Positions 26,501-33,857 of a stretch of 64,000 nt of DNA are shown one piece after another. Source of the stretch: JACNJF01 sp050288105 (GTDB lineage Bacteria > Pseudomonadota > Gammaproteobacteria > GCA-001735895); contig JBNKDE010000003.1 of the NCBI GenBank assembly GCA_050288105.1, positions 124,001 to 188,000 on the forward strand. The letters are read 5' to 3'. Below the pieces are notes generated by a model, which saw only the letters and a list, made by a program, of their open reading frames with translations, did no database searches and was not told where the DNA came from. The position numbers were made by a program, and so were the translations under genes. The first letter of the stretch is position 1; each line of letters begins with the position of its first letter.

Positions 26501-26848
26501 ATGGCAAAGATACTGTGTGAAGAACGGGTTGTAGAATATTCAACTGAATTTAAAGTAAGGGTGGTTGAACTGACTAATCAACTAGATGTAAAAACGACAA
26601 CGATAGCGGAAGTTCTAGGTCTTCATCCTGTGATGATATATCGCTGGCGTCAGGAATATCGAGAGGGTAAATTGATAGAACAGCCCAGTAGACGAATCAC
26701 GATGACCAAAGCTTTCAAACCAAAACAGAACGACGATGAACTGAAGCATTTGCGTAAGCAAGTAAAAAAGCTACAGAAGGAGAATGATTTCCTAAAAAAG
26801 TGGGAAGGGTATCTGAAGGCACAAAAGCAGAAAGGTTCGGATTCATAA
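26501..26848 (+). CDS. IS3-family transposase OrfA
   Basis: A 115-residue DNA-binding partner. The helix-turn-helix is STEFKVRVVELTNQLDVKTT followed by IAEVLGLHPVMIYRWRQEY (about 12-50), and a leucine-zipper-like helix (LKHLRKQVKKLQKENDFLKK) forms the C-terminal part. Near its end the heptamer A-AAA-AAG at 26794-26800 lies in the correct phase for a -1 ribosomal shift into OrfB. Without the shift it ends at the TAA at 26846. Confidence 0.9.
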   Translation: MAKILCEERVVEYSTEFKVRVVELTNQLDVKTTTIAEVLGLHPVMIYRWRQEYREGKLIEQPSRRITMTKAFKPKQNDDELKHLRKQVKKLQKENDFLKKWEGYLKAQKQKGSDS

Positions 26849-27696
26849 CCGATCATCTCGAAGAATTTGGCATCAGATACCTGTGTCGTAAATTAAACGT
26901 TTCCCCACAGGGTTATTATCAACACATCGAACGTACGGAAACGGCCAGGGATGTTGAGAATCGGAGGTTAATGGAAAATATAACCGCAATCTATATGCAA
27001 CATGACGGTAACTATGGAAGCCCAAGAATATATACTGAGCTGAGAGCCCAAGGGGTCAAGGTGAACCACAAACGAGTGGAACGATTAATGAAAGAGGCTG
27101 GCCTTGTTGGAAAAGCGGGAAGGATATACCGAAGAAAGCCACTAGCGCCAAATCCCTGCATCAACGTACCGAATCTTAAACGGGAGGAAGGTGAGCCTCA
27201 GAAGCCAAACCAGCAATGGGCTGGCGATGTTACTTATCTTAAAATACAAGGTATCCAGTTGTATTTGGCGGTGATCATTGACCTTTACTCAAGAAAAGTG
27301 GTGGGATGGGAACTGTCGGGAAATCGAAGCGTTACATTGACCCTGGCAGCCCTGGAAAATGCCATGAGAAACCGGGAAATAGAAAAAGGAATGATCTTCC
27401 ATAGTGATCGAGGCGCAGAGTATGGAGCACACCTGTATCAGCAAAGACTCAGGCAAGCAGAAATAAGGCCCAGTATGAATCGTCCGGGGCATATGAACGA
27501 CAATGTATTTATTGAAACATTCTTCCAGACACTGAAAACAGAGAGTTACACAGGAATAGAATTCGAGTCTGTCAAAATACTTAGAAAGACTTTATCCTGG
27601 TATCTGGACGAGTATTACAATTTAAAAAGGCGCCATAGCTCATTGGGCTACAAAAGTCCGTGTGAATATGAAAAAATGGTAACGAACAATGATTAA
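26800..27696 (+). CDS. IS3-family transposase OrfB (DDE catalytic domain)
   Basis: A 298-codon frame that carries the rve-type catalytic core. Asp143 (GDVTYL), Asp203 (HSDRGAEYG) and Glu239 (NVFIETFFQTLK) give the D...D(35)E spacing of IS3 transposases, and an HTH_21-like region precedes it (YGSPRIYTELRAQGVKVNHK). The first codon listed is a GTG immediately after the slippery heptamer, so the real product is probably the OrfAB fusion made by -1 frameshifting. No inactivating mutation is seen, so the element may be functional. Confidence 0.9.
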   Translation: MGRVSEGTKAERFGFITDHLEEFGIRYLCRKLNVSPQGYYQHIERTETARDVENRRLMENITAIYMQHDGNYGSPRIYTELRAQGVKVNHKRVERLMKEAGLVGKAGRIYRRKPLAPNPCINVPNLKREEGEPQKPNQQWAGDVTYLKIQGIQLYLAVIIDLYSRKVVGWELSGNRSVTLTLAALENAMRNREIEKGMIFHSDRGAEYGAHLYQQRLRQAEIRPSMNRPGHMNDNVFIETFFQTLKTESYTGIEFESVKILRKTLSWYLDEYYNLKRRHSSLGYKSPCEYEKMVTNND

Positions 27697-27702
27697 CGAA
27701 AG

Positions 27703-27728
27703 GCGTCAACTTTTTGGGGTAAGGCTTC
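27703..27728 (-). repeat. Right terminal inverted repeat of the IS3-family element
   Basis: Reads GCGTCAACTTTTTGGGGTAA then GGCTTC on the plus strand and mirrors the left repeat at 26447-26472. It is followed directly by the CTT target duplication. Confidence 0.75.
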
Positions 27729-27816
27729 CTTCGCGCCGCAAAATTCCGTTGAGTTGGGGCGTTAGCAGTCAATAATACTGTTTAAGTTTTCCGCGAAAAT
27801 ATTAAGGGATAAAATA

Positions 27817-29001
27817 ATGCATTTAACACCGTCAGATCCAGACATAGCTACTTTACATAGAAAAATTCGGCAAGGACGTCTTGATCTGCAGCCAAACTTT
27901 CAAAGGGGAGAGGTTTGGGGTAAAGCTAAAAAGCAGAGATTAATTGATAGTATTCTTAGAGGTTGGCACATCCCTCCTATTCATGTCATTCAAGTCCCTA
28001 ATAGTGACAAACAAGAGGTTCTTGACGGCCAACAGCGCTTAGCGGCTATACGTGATTTTTTGGAAGGTGAATACACTATTAACGGGAATTTAGATCCCGC
28101 TGAAAAGCATATAATGGAGCTTGACGGGCTTTCGTGGGATGAGCTTCCTGACGAAGTTGCCGGTAAAGTAGAAGACTTTACCATTCGTTTGCTAACCATT
28201 TCCGACTACAAGCCAGGCGAACCTGGTGAGCTTTTCTATCGTTTAAACCAACCAACAAACCTAACGTCAGCAGAACAGAGAAATGCTTACTTCGGGGAAG
28301 CTCGTCAGCAGGTCAAAGATTTATCTGAAAGGATGGTTGAGCTCGGTTATAACCGAGAGGTTCTGGGTTTTTCCAATTCAAGAATGGCCTATGACGACGT
28401 AATATCAAAATTTTTACTAACACTAGAACATGGTACGTTAAAGAAAAAAATAACGGCTAATAGCGTTACAGCTCGATATCGAGATAGTGATGGTTTTGAT
28501 AGTAAGTTAATTCTCGCTACAGAAGAATGTCTAAACAAACTTTATACTTGCTTAACGCAATTCGACACCGCTGTAAAATTGAATAAAGCTTCAGCACTTA
28601 GCTGGTTAGTATTTATATATAAATTTAGTAAATCGTTTAGTTCTGACGAGGACCTTAAAGGGTTTTTCATAAGATTTGAAAGTATTAAAAGAGAAATTTC
28701 AGAATCTAGTGATCTGACTTTATTGCCCAAAGGTATTAATAGAGGTGTCGTAAAGAAAATACTGGATGTGTATCTTGACAGAGTTGGATCACGGGTTGCC
28801 GACACCTCATCCGTGGTTTTAAGAGATATAAGTTTATGGTCGATCTTTGCTGCTTATTTTCCTAGTGTCATAGAGCAAAATATAGAATATTCTTCCTTAC
28901 TTGCCTCAGTACACCACTTAGCCACACTTTCACCGACAACCATTACAGAGAAAAACCTTGAAGAAATTGCGGGTAGCCTTGCTTGGGGGCAATCACTATG
29001 A
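27817..29001 (+). CDS. DUF262 (GmrS/ParB-like) domain protein, putative defence component
   Basis: A 394-residue protein. Residues about 5-230 form a DUF262 domain: LQPNFQRGEVWGKAKKQRLI, the NTP-site hallmark DGQQR at 70-74 (EVLDGQQRLAAIRDFLEG) and FYRLNQPTNLTSAEQR. DUF262 occurs in GmrSD type IV restriction and other phage-defence proteins, where it binds and hydrolyses nucleotides. No C-terminal DUF1524 HNH nuclease is seen, and the rest is helical. The stop overlaps the ATPase start as ATGA, so the two are translated together. It lies 50 bases after the attC right end. A sensor or NTPase role in a two-protein system is inferred. Confidence 0.82.
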   Translation: MHLTPSDPDIATLHRKIRQGRLDLQPNFQRGEVWGKAKKQRLIDSILRGWHIPPIHVIQVPNSDKQEVLDGQQRLAAIRDFLEGEYTINGNLDPAEKHIMELDGLSWDELPDEVAGKVEDFTIRLLTISDYKPGEPGELFYRLNQPTNLTSAEQRNAYFGEARQQVKDLSERMVELGYNREVLGFSNSRMAYDDVISKFLLTLEHGTLKKKITANSVTARYRDSDGFDSKLILATEECLNKLYTCLTQFDTAVKLNKASALSWLVFIYKFSKSFSSDEDLKGFFIRFESIKREISESSDLTLLPKGINRGVVKKILDVYLDRVGSRVADTSSVVLRDISLWSIFAAYFPSVIEQNIEYSSLLASVHHLATLSPTTITEKNLEEIAGSLAWGQSL

Positions 29002-30452
29002 CCAATTTACGTCAAGCCCGAATGGATGATTATTGGAGGACAGCCTTTAAAAGGAATTATCCTCTATTTTTACAAAATATGGAGTTTACTGAAGGTGAAG
29101 TGTTTGGTGATACTAAGTTAACACTTAAACCTGGCATGAATGCAATTGTCGGGAAAAATGGGATAGGTAAAAGCAACTTTATTAGGGCAATTTATAATTC
29201 ACTGAAAAGTGACTCCAGCAATAGACAAGAATTTTCAAAACTATTAGATAAAAGTAAGATCAAGTTTGATTTAATTATATCTGACGAAAATTTCTCATTT
29301 GAGCTAAGTCCTTTCGAAAAAAATGAAATTGAACAGGATGTATTATGTTTGCTCTTCGATCCCTGCACGCTAATTCCTGAAATACAAAAGTTATTTGTCC
29401 AGCAAGAAAATTTAAATGAATTGTTAGAAAGCTTTAGCCCTAATCAGTTGTCAGCTGATGAGTTGAAGTTGGCAAACTTCATAACCAATACGGAATATTC
29501 ATCTATAGAGATAATTAATATTGAAGATGAATATGAGTCATTCCCAATGCTGCCGTTTTTTTCAGTCGAGAGAGGTGACGTTAGATATGATAGCCGAGAT
29601 ATGGGGCTAGGCGAATTGTCACTTTTGTACTATTTTTGGATCATTGACTACATTGGAAAATCTAAAAGTAATAGCTTACTTATCATCGAGGAACCTGAAA
29701 GTTTCCTTCCTCCCTTAATTCAAAATAGGCTGTGTGATGTCCTAGCAATGACCTTGGCAACTAAGGGAGTCGCGTGTTTAATATCAACACATTCAGAACA
29801 TATACTAAGAAAAATACCTAGGTCTCATGTGCACATCATGAGCCGAGTATTGAATAAAATAAGGTTTTTCAGTGCAGCCTCAAATATTGAGCAGATGGAT
29901 GTGCTTGGACTCACTGCACCCAAGAAAGGACTTTTGTTTTATGAAGATAAGGCCGCATTCCTTTTTGCACGCTCACTAATTAAAGCTTCGCCATTATTTG
30001 TATCAGATAGCTTCCTCTATCATTGCTCTGGTTCAGAAGGGGATGTTTTGCAAGATTTAAAGCGTTTCCCTGTTGGCCTAGATGATTTTTCGTTTATTGC
30101 ATTGTTTGACGGTGATTGTAGAGGAAAGATGGATGATCAGCTCATGGACTTCAACAACTATATATTCTTACCATCAGCTTTATCTCCTGAAGAACATCTT
30201 ATTTCTTATTTAGGGGGGATAAATATAGTTGATGTGGCTAACCATATAGGAAAGCCAGTTGAGCTTATGAGCGCAGCAGTTGAAGTGGCCGCTGGTTCTG
30301 ACCACCACGATTATTTTGTCGAGATAGCAAGGGTCCTTTCAATATCATATGAAGAGTTATTCTCAAAACTGTGTAATTTATGGGTAGGTGATGAGAATGC
30401 TAGTGAAAGTGTTCAGGCATTCATCGGCAAACTTGAAACTCTTGCCGCGTAA
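28998..30452 (+). CDS. OLD-like AAA/ABC-type ATPase with C-terminal TOPRIM-like domain
   Basis: A 484-residue protein starting at the ATG at 28998 (ATGA overlap with DUF262; a TTG at 28983 is also in frame but less likely). The ATPase part has Walker A GKNGIGKS at 52-59, an ABC-type signature GLGELS at 203-208, Walker B LLIIEEPES at 227-235 and an H-loop STHSEH from about 263. The C-terminal third looks like TOPRIM: Glu316 in LFYEDKAAFLFA and an Asp-x-Asp pair (371, 373) in FIALFDGDCRGK. This is the layout of OLD and PARIS-type defence nucleases. With DUF262 it makes a plausible two-gene anti-phage operon. I do not recognise a named system. Confidence 0.82.
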   Translation: MTNLRQARMDDYWRTAFKRNYPLFLQNMEFTEGEVFGDTKLTLKPGMNAIVGKNGIGKSNFIRAIYNSLKSDSSNRQEFSKLLDKSKIKFDLIISDENFSFELSPFEKNEIEQDVLCLLFDPCTLIPEIQKLFVQQENLNELLESFSPNQLSADELKLANFITNTEYSSIEIINIEDEYESFPMLPFFSVERGDVRYDSRDMGLGELSLLYYFWIIDYIGKSKSNSLLIIEEPESFLPPLIQNRLCDVLAMTLATKGVACLISTHSEHILRKIPRSHVHIMSRVLNKIRFFSAASNIEQMDVLGLTAPKKGLLFYEDKAAFLFARSLIKASPLFVSDSFLYHCSGSEGDVLQDLKRFPVGLDDFSFIALFDGDCRGKMDDQLMDFNNYIFLPSALSPEEHLISYLGGINIVDVANHIGKPVELMSAAVEVAAGSDHHDYFVEIARVLSISYEELFSKLCNLWVGDENASESVQAFIGKLETLAA

Positions 30453-30553
30453 ACAAAATTAATTAGAGACACCCATAGAGGGAGACCAGGGTCACCCATT
30501 AGGCAATTTGTCAAGCGGAGGCACAAAAAAACTATCCCAACAATAAATGCAGC

Positions 30554-30573
30554 AATATCGGGGTCAGATCACA
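30554..30573 (+). repeat. 20-base direct repeat left of RAYT remnant
   Basis: AATATCGGGGTCAGATCACA, identical to 30769-30788 and similar (17 of 20) to 34615-34634. It resembles the GGGGTCAG-type ends linked to REP-associated transposases. Confidence 0.7.
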
Positions 30574-30643
30574 GAATTTGCTAATATAGGTTCGACAGAA
30601 ATTTAATAAATCTCATTTTAGATTTAACTACATGGAGGTTGAG

Positions 30644-30799
30644 ATGGCTCGCAAACCTAGATTCAATTTACCAGGGGTTCCACAGCATGTCATTCAAAGA
30701 GGGAATAATCGTGAACCCTGTTTCTTTGCCGAAGCTGACTACATCGTAAACGTCTGGCCAACCCAACGAATATCGGGGTCAGATCACAATTTACTCTAA
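30644..30799 (+). pseudogene. REP-associated tyrosine transposase (RAYT/TnpA_REP) N-terminal remnant
   Basis: The first 33 codons (MARKPRFNLPGVPQHVIQRG followed by NNREPCFFAEADY) are the characteristic start of a RAYT of the IS200/Y1 superfamily, including the HVIQRGNN strand. After the Tyr33 codon the frame runs into non-family sequence and the repeat, stopping at 30797. The catalytic Tyr and HuH residues are lost, so it is inactive. It is bracketed by two identical 20-base repeats and lies at the head of the palindrome-rich region, so RAYT activity in trans may explain those palindromes. Confidence 0.8.
30769..30788 (+). repeat. 20-base direct repeat right of RAYT remnant
   Basis: Identical to 30554-30573 (AATATCGGGGTCAGATCACA). 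It forms the junction at which the transposase frame is lost. Confidence 0.7.
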
Positions 30800-30810
30800 T
30801 ATTAAAGAAC

Positions 30811-30882
30811 AAGGGGTCAGGTCTAGCTTTTAGCCTTAACTAACTAGTGAGATCACGGGGTCATAAATCCAATGTGTGTCTG
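30811..30882 (+). repeat. 72-base dispersed repeat, copy 1
   Basis: Runs from AAGGGGTCAGGTCTAGC to AATGTGTGTCTG. The second copy at 32328-32399 differs at about five positions. It contains no frame. The GGGGTCAG motif links it to the RAYT repeat family. Confidence 0.75.
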
Positions 30883-30919
30883 AACCCATTTAATTGGAAA
30901 TAATTTTTAAGAAATAAAC

Positions 30920-31498
30920 ATGGAGAAAAAAATGAAAAAATCAATAGTCTTGTTAGTCTGTTTACTCATGAGCATTTTAACGACCTCAAATGCCGAAACT
31001 ATAAATAAAGGGAAAAGTACAAAAATTCCACTCACGGATTTTTTATTCGAATATTCTCCTGACTTTAGATTAAAACTTGACAAAACCATGTTACTGGTCA
31101 TGCAAGGCAAGGAAGCGCTAATCAATTTACAAAAAGAGCAGGGAATCATAGATATAGCAAAATATGAATCTGACTTTGATGATATTAAGAATGGAAAGGT
31201 TTTTTTAAAGGGTGGCGGTACCCTGGGTGTAGTAATAAGGGAATTCGAATCGACAGAAAGAGCAAAGCAATTTTGGGAGAAAATACCCTTCAAGGCTGAA
31301 GAACATTCTATTACAAGTAGCAGCGCTATCACGAAAAAGCATACTCTCCTTCCTGTCGTGGGAATAAAATTTTCTGCCGCATTTTATTTAAAAGATCAAT
31401 ATGTTATAGAGATCAGTGGAACGGCAATGAACACAGATCCGCAAGGCATAATAAATAATATTGCTGATAGTTACCCTCAGTTTTTAGAATCACTTTAG
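30920..31498 (+). CDS. Hypothetical secreted protein
   Basis: A 192-residue protein (or 188 from the ATG at 30932) with a Sec signal peptide (MKKSIVLLVCLLMSILTTSNA, cleaved near AETI). The mature protein is alpha/beta with no Cys and contains FLKGGGTLGVVIREFEST and SSAITKKHTLLPVVGIKFS. It is probably periplasmic. It is a stand-alone gene in AT-rich DNA, and the 55-bp palindrome begins 50 bases after its stop. No family is recognised. Confidence 0.7.
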   Translation: MEKKMKKSIVLLVCLLMSILTTSNAETINKGKSTKIPLTDFLFEYSPDFRLKLDKTMLLVMQGKEALINLQKEQGIIDIAKYESDFDDIKNGKVFLKGGGTLGVVIREFESTERAKQFWEKIPFKAEEHSITSSSAITKKHTLLPVVGIKFSAAFYLKDQYVIEISGTAMNTDPQGIINNIADSYPQFLESL

Positions 31499-31547
31499 AC
31501 AAGATTAGCAAAGGCCTGGAGGGTCAGGCCTGGTATTTATACGAAAA

Positions 31548-31602
31548 CCCGGGACAGAGAGCAATACTTTCTAATATTAGTTAAAAATGTTCTCTGACCC
31601 GG
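31548..31602 (+). repeat. 55-bp palindromic element, copy A
   Basis: Core from CCCGGGACAGAGAGC to TTCTCTGACCCGG, flanked by AAAA and TTTTTT, so it can act as a rho-independent terminator in both directions. It lies after the secreted-protein gene. Confidence 0.85.
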
Positions 31603-31627
31603 TTTTTTCAATAGACATGGCAATAGT

Positions 31628-32263
31628 ATGAAGAAACCACAATCAGTAAAATCTCTAGAAACATTAGGCAGAGTAAGATTATCAAAATCATTTTACATGC
31701 GTGATTTTATGTACAGTGAAATTTCCAATTTCTATGGCACGCCTAACATACCTGATTATCCAGATATAGCAATTGAGGCATGTACACAGTTATGCAACGA
31801 ACTTTTAGAACCACTAAATGATACCTTTGGTCGTATTTCAATCTTTTCTGGTTATCGATCCCCTTTAGTAAATCAGACGGGTAACGAGAAGAAGCACAAC
31901 TGTGCGTCCAATGAGTCCAACTACGCTGGCCATATCTTTGATTACAAAGATTCGACAGGCAGTATGGGTGCTACTGTGAGTGTTGTTATCCCTTGGTTTG
32001 CTGATCAATACGAGAATGGCAGAGATTGGCGGGATTTAGCATGGTGGATACATGATCATTTACCACATTGTGGTTTATACTTCTTCCCGACATTGGCCGC
32101 GTTTAACATCACATGGCATGAAACCAATAAGGAAAAGACGATATACAGTTACATTAAACCCAAAGGATGTTTGACTAAGGCAGGTATGGAAAACCACGAT
32201 AAGGATCATTCGGAGCACTACGAAGGTTTTCCAAAACTAAAAACACAGAATGATGAGGAATAG
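31628..32263 (+). CDS. Peptidase M15-like protein (D-Ala-D-Ala carboxypeptidase/endolysin type)
   Basis: A 211-residue protein without signal peptide. RISIFSGYRSPLVNQTGN, NESNYAGHIFDYKD and a later ITWHET resemble the zinc-peptidase M15 fold (SGYRS, H-x(n)-D, W-H-E) used in phage endolysins and cell-wall carboxypeptidases. The HIFDYKD spacing is slightly unusual for HxxxxxxD, so activity is not certain. It is a single gene ending four bases before palindrome copy B begins. It may be cassette-like cargo. Confidence 0.7.
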   Translation: MKKPQSVKSLETLGRVRLSKSFYMRDFMYSEISNFYGTPNIPDYPDIAIEACTQLCNELLEPLNDTFGRISIFSGYRSPLVNQTGNEKKHNCASNESNYAGHIFDYKDSTGSMGATVSVVIPWFADQYENGRDWRDLAWWIHDHLPHCGLYFFPTLAAFNITWHETNKEKTIYSYIKPKGCLTKAGMENHDKDHSEHYEGFPKLKTQNDEE

Positions 32264-32270
32264 AGTAAAA

Positions 32271-32320
32271 CCCGGGTCAGAGATCAATACTTTCTAATTT
32301 TAGCTGATGTTTTCTCTGCA
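32271..32320 (+). repeat. 55-bp palindromic element, copy B (right arm cut short)
   Basis: CCCGGGTCAGAGATCAATAC left arm intact. The right arm stops at TTTCTCTG and then changes to unrelated sequence seven bases before the second 72-base repeat copy. Confidence 0.75.
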
Positions 32321-32327
32321 TAAGGGC

Positions 32328-32399
32328 AAGGGGTCAGGTCTAGCTTTTAGCCTTAACTAACAAGTGAGATCACGGGGTCATAGATTCAATGTGTGCCTG
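32328..32399 (+). repeat. 72-base dispersed repeat, copy 2
   Basis: Near-identical to 30811-30882 (GGGGTCAGGTCTAGCTTTTA start, GTGTGCCTG end). It sits between truncated palindromes B and C. Confidence 0.75.
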
Positions 32400-32406
32400 C
32401 GAAAAA

Positions 32407-32440
32407 TCCGGGTCAGAGAGCAATGCTTTCTAATATTTTC
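32407..32440 (+). repeat. Half palindromic element, copy C
   Basis: Only the left arm and loop (TCCGGGTCAGAGAGCAATGC, then TTTCTAATATTTTC) remain. The right arm is absent. Confidence 0.65.
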
Positions 32441-32499
32441 AGACGAGCCATGACCAAACTAACGTTGTACTAATCTTGCTTAATGGCGATATCAAACTT

Positions 32500-33021
32500 A
32501 TGAGAAGAAATACCAGCATTATTTTTATGACCCTAACATTAATAGCCTTAACTAGTTCCGGTCTCGCGAAGTCTCCTTTTATACTTCTCGACAAGGTCAT
32601 ATCAGATTACCACCAAAAATTATCAACTAACTGGGGCAACCATAAACTTACTGAATACTTTTCTCCACAGAACGAAAACTATAAATACCTGGCTACGACA
32701 TTTGGATCATCTGTCTTATCAGAGTCTAGTTTAATTGAATCGCGATTTGTTAACCTATCCGAAGATGTGGATGCGGAAGGAGGTTATGACCTTCTTCTTT
32801 TTTTACTCGAGTATCCAAGCTCATCAATCTCTGATTCTAACTTTAAAAAAATTACCCAATCTCCAAATAGGAATTTAAAGGGAGGTAAAATTTTTATGGG
32901 GTATGCTGCTTTACAATGCGATAAGCAAATAATTATTATTGCTTCATCTGCAATTGCAACCAGTGAAATTAAAACCTACTTCAATCACTTTACAAACTCA
33001 ATGCAACTGTGCTCACATTAA
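32500..33021 (+). CDS. Hypothetical secreted protein
   Basis: A 173-residue protein from the ATG at 32500 (a TTG at 32476 is in frame but would put eight residues before the signal peptide). The signal peptide is about MRRNTSIIFMTLTLIALTSS, cleaved near GLAKS. The mature part has YDLLLFLLEYPSSSIS and IFMGYAALQCDKQIIIIAS and two Cys. No family is recognised. It is a single gene closed by palindrome D 25 bases after the stop. Confidence 0.65.
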   Translation: MRRNTSIIFMTLTLIALTSSGLAKSPFILLDKVISDYHQKLSTNWGNHKLTEYFSPQNENYKYLATTFGSSVLSESSLIESRFVNLSEDVDAEGGYDLLLFLLEYPSSSISDSNFKKITQSPNRNLKGGKIFMGYAALQCDKQIIIIASSAIATSEIKTYFNHFTNSMQLCSH

Positions 33022-33046
33022 GGAAACAGAGGGAGCACAAAGAAAA

Positions 33047-33101
33047 CCCGGGGCAGAGAGTAATAATTTCTAATATTACCGAATATTGTTCTCTGACCCT
33101 G
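33047..33101 (+). repeat. 55-bp palindromic element, copy D
   Basis: Complete copy, CCCGGGGCAGAGAGTAATAA to CTCTGACCCTG, followed by ATTTATTC. It is the same subtype as copy G at 42082. Confidence 0.85.
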
Positions 33102-33170
33102 ATTTATTCAGCCCGCTGAGTCTCAAACCTTATGTGCACATTTAGAGATAGTTCCAAAGGATGAAGCAAT

Positions 33171-33707
33171 ATGAAGTTCTCACTATTCACTGAATCTAAT
33201 TCCCAGGAGATTATTGATCTTTTCAAAAGCGTGTTCTCCGCTTCCGAGGGTGAGGAAGAAGGACAGGTAATTGCTGAATTTGTAGAAAAGTTAATTGCCA
33301 CAACCAGGCCTCAAGATTTCATTGGCTGCATTGCAGAAGAAAACGAAATTATAGTCGGGTGTATCTTTTTTAGTCGATTTACTGTTCCTAATGGGCAAGT
33401 TGCATTCATTTTGTCGCCGGTTGCGGTTTCAACAGATGTTCAAGGTACAGGTATTGGTCAAAAGCTAATTCATTTTGGCCTGAATCATCTCAGGTCTTTA
33501 AACGTCAATCTGGTTTTCACTTACGGCGACCCAAATTATTATTCCAAAACTGGCTTCCAGCAAATCGATGAAAATACGGTAAAAGCGCCTTGTCCGCTAA
33601 GCCAGCCGATTGGGTGGCTCGCGCAATCACTTGATGGACAGGAGATACAGGCTATGGCTGGGCCCACTAGATGTGTTGAGGCATTAAATGATTCCAGCCT
33701 ATGGTAA
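33171..33707 (+). CDS. GNAT-family N-acetyltransferase (YhbS-like)
   Basis: A 178-residue GNAT enzyme that transfers acetyl from acetyl-CoA to an unknown amine. The acetyl-CoA loop is GTGIGQKLIHFGL after LSPVAVSTDVQ (about 80-105), followed by FTYGDPNYYSKTGFQ, a common YhbS-type end of the fold. Length is complete. It is a single gene, with palindrome D upstream and palindrome E 15 bases after the stop. Confidence 0.88.
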   Translation: MKFSLFTESNSQEIIDLFKSVFSASEGEEEGQVIAEFVEKLIATTRPQDFIGCIAEENEIIVGCIFFSRFTVPNGQVAFILSPVAVSTDVQGTGIGQKLIHFGLNHLRSLNVNLVFTYGDPNYYSKTGFQQIDENTVKAPCPLSQPIGWLAQSLDGQEIQAMAGPTRCVEALNDSSLW

Positions 33708-33722
33708 AAATACACAGGAAAA

Positions 33723-33777
33723 CCCGGGGCAGAGAGCAATACTTTCTAATATTAGCGAATATTGTTCTCTGACCCGG
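33723..33777 (+). repeat. 55-bp palindromic element, copy E
   Basis: Complete copy with arms CCCGGGGCAGAGAGCAATA and TATTGTTCTCTGACCCGG, followed by a long T-run. The core is identical to copy F at 35245-35299. Confidence 0.88.
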
Positions 33778-33857
33778 ATTTTTTTAAAGAACAATTTCAC
33801 CTAAGATAACTTAGTTGTGAGTACAACCAGGATTTTTCACAGCGGGTAATCAAGAGA

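Larger units (their letters stand above)
26447..27728 (+). mobile_element. IS3-family insertion sequence, about 1282 bp
   Basis: A complete-looking IS with imperfect terminal inverted repeats of about 26 bp (left end GAAACCTTCCCCCATTAAGT, right end reading inward GAAGCCTTACCCCAAAAAGT). It is flanked by the 3-bp direct repeat CTT at 26444-26446 and 27729-27731. It holds two overlapping frames joined by a slippery heptamer, as in active IS3 elements. It sits in the loop of an attC site. The subgroup is not assigned. Confidence 0.85.
26406..27767 (+). other. Integron attC site split by an IS3-family insertion
   Basis: Joining 26406-26446 to 27732-27767 rebuilds a site of about 75 bp with attC anatomy. 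Outer arms are GCTAAC (26409-26414) and GTTAGC (27761-27766). Inner arms are CAACT...ACGGA and TCCGT..GAGTTG, and apical arms are ATTTTGC and GCAAAAT. It ends in the usual GGGGCGTTAGC. The left outer arm TCAGCTAAC is the exact reverse complement of GTTAGCTGA at the start of the preceding unit (25912-25920), as expected for an excisable gene cassette. No integrase gene or second attC is seen in the window. Confidence 0.7.
30453..30919. other. Repeat-rich gap with RAYT remnant
   Basis: This 467-base stretch holds no intact gene. It contains the 20-base repeat AATATCGGGGTCAGATCACA twice (30554-30573, 30769-30788), a REP-transposase fragment between them, and the first copy of a 72-base repeat (30811-30882). 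Confidence 0.7.

Noticed and set aside
27817..30452. Reading the DUF262/ATPase pair as a standard PARIS or GmrSD system
   Set aside because: PARIS lacks a DUF262 partner and GmrSD needs DUF1524, which I do not see. The pair does not match either definition.
27762..30452. Reading the DUF262/ATPase operon as a second complete gene cassette
   Set aside because: No attC arm matching its start (expected GACTGCTAAC) is found downstream before the repeat region, so only the left boundary is supported.
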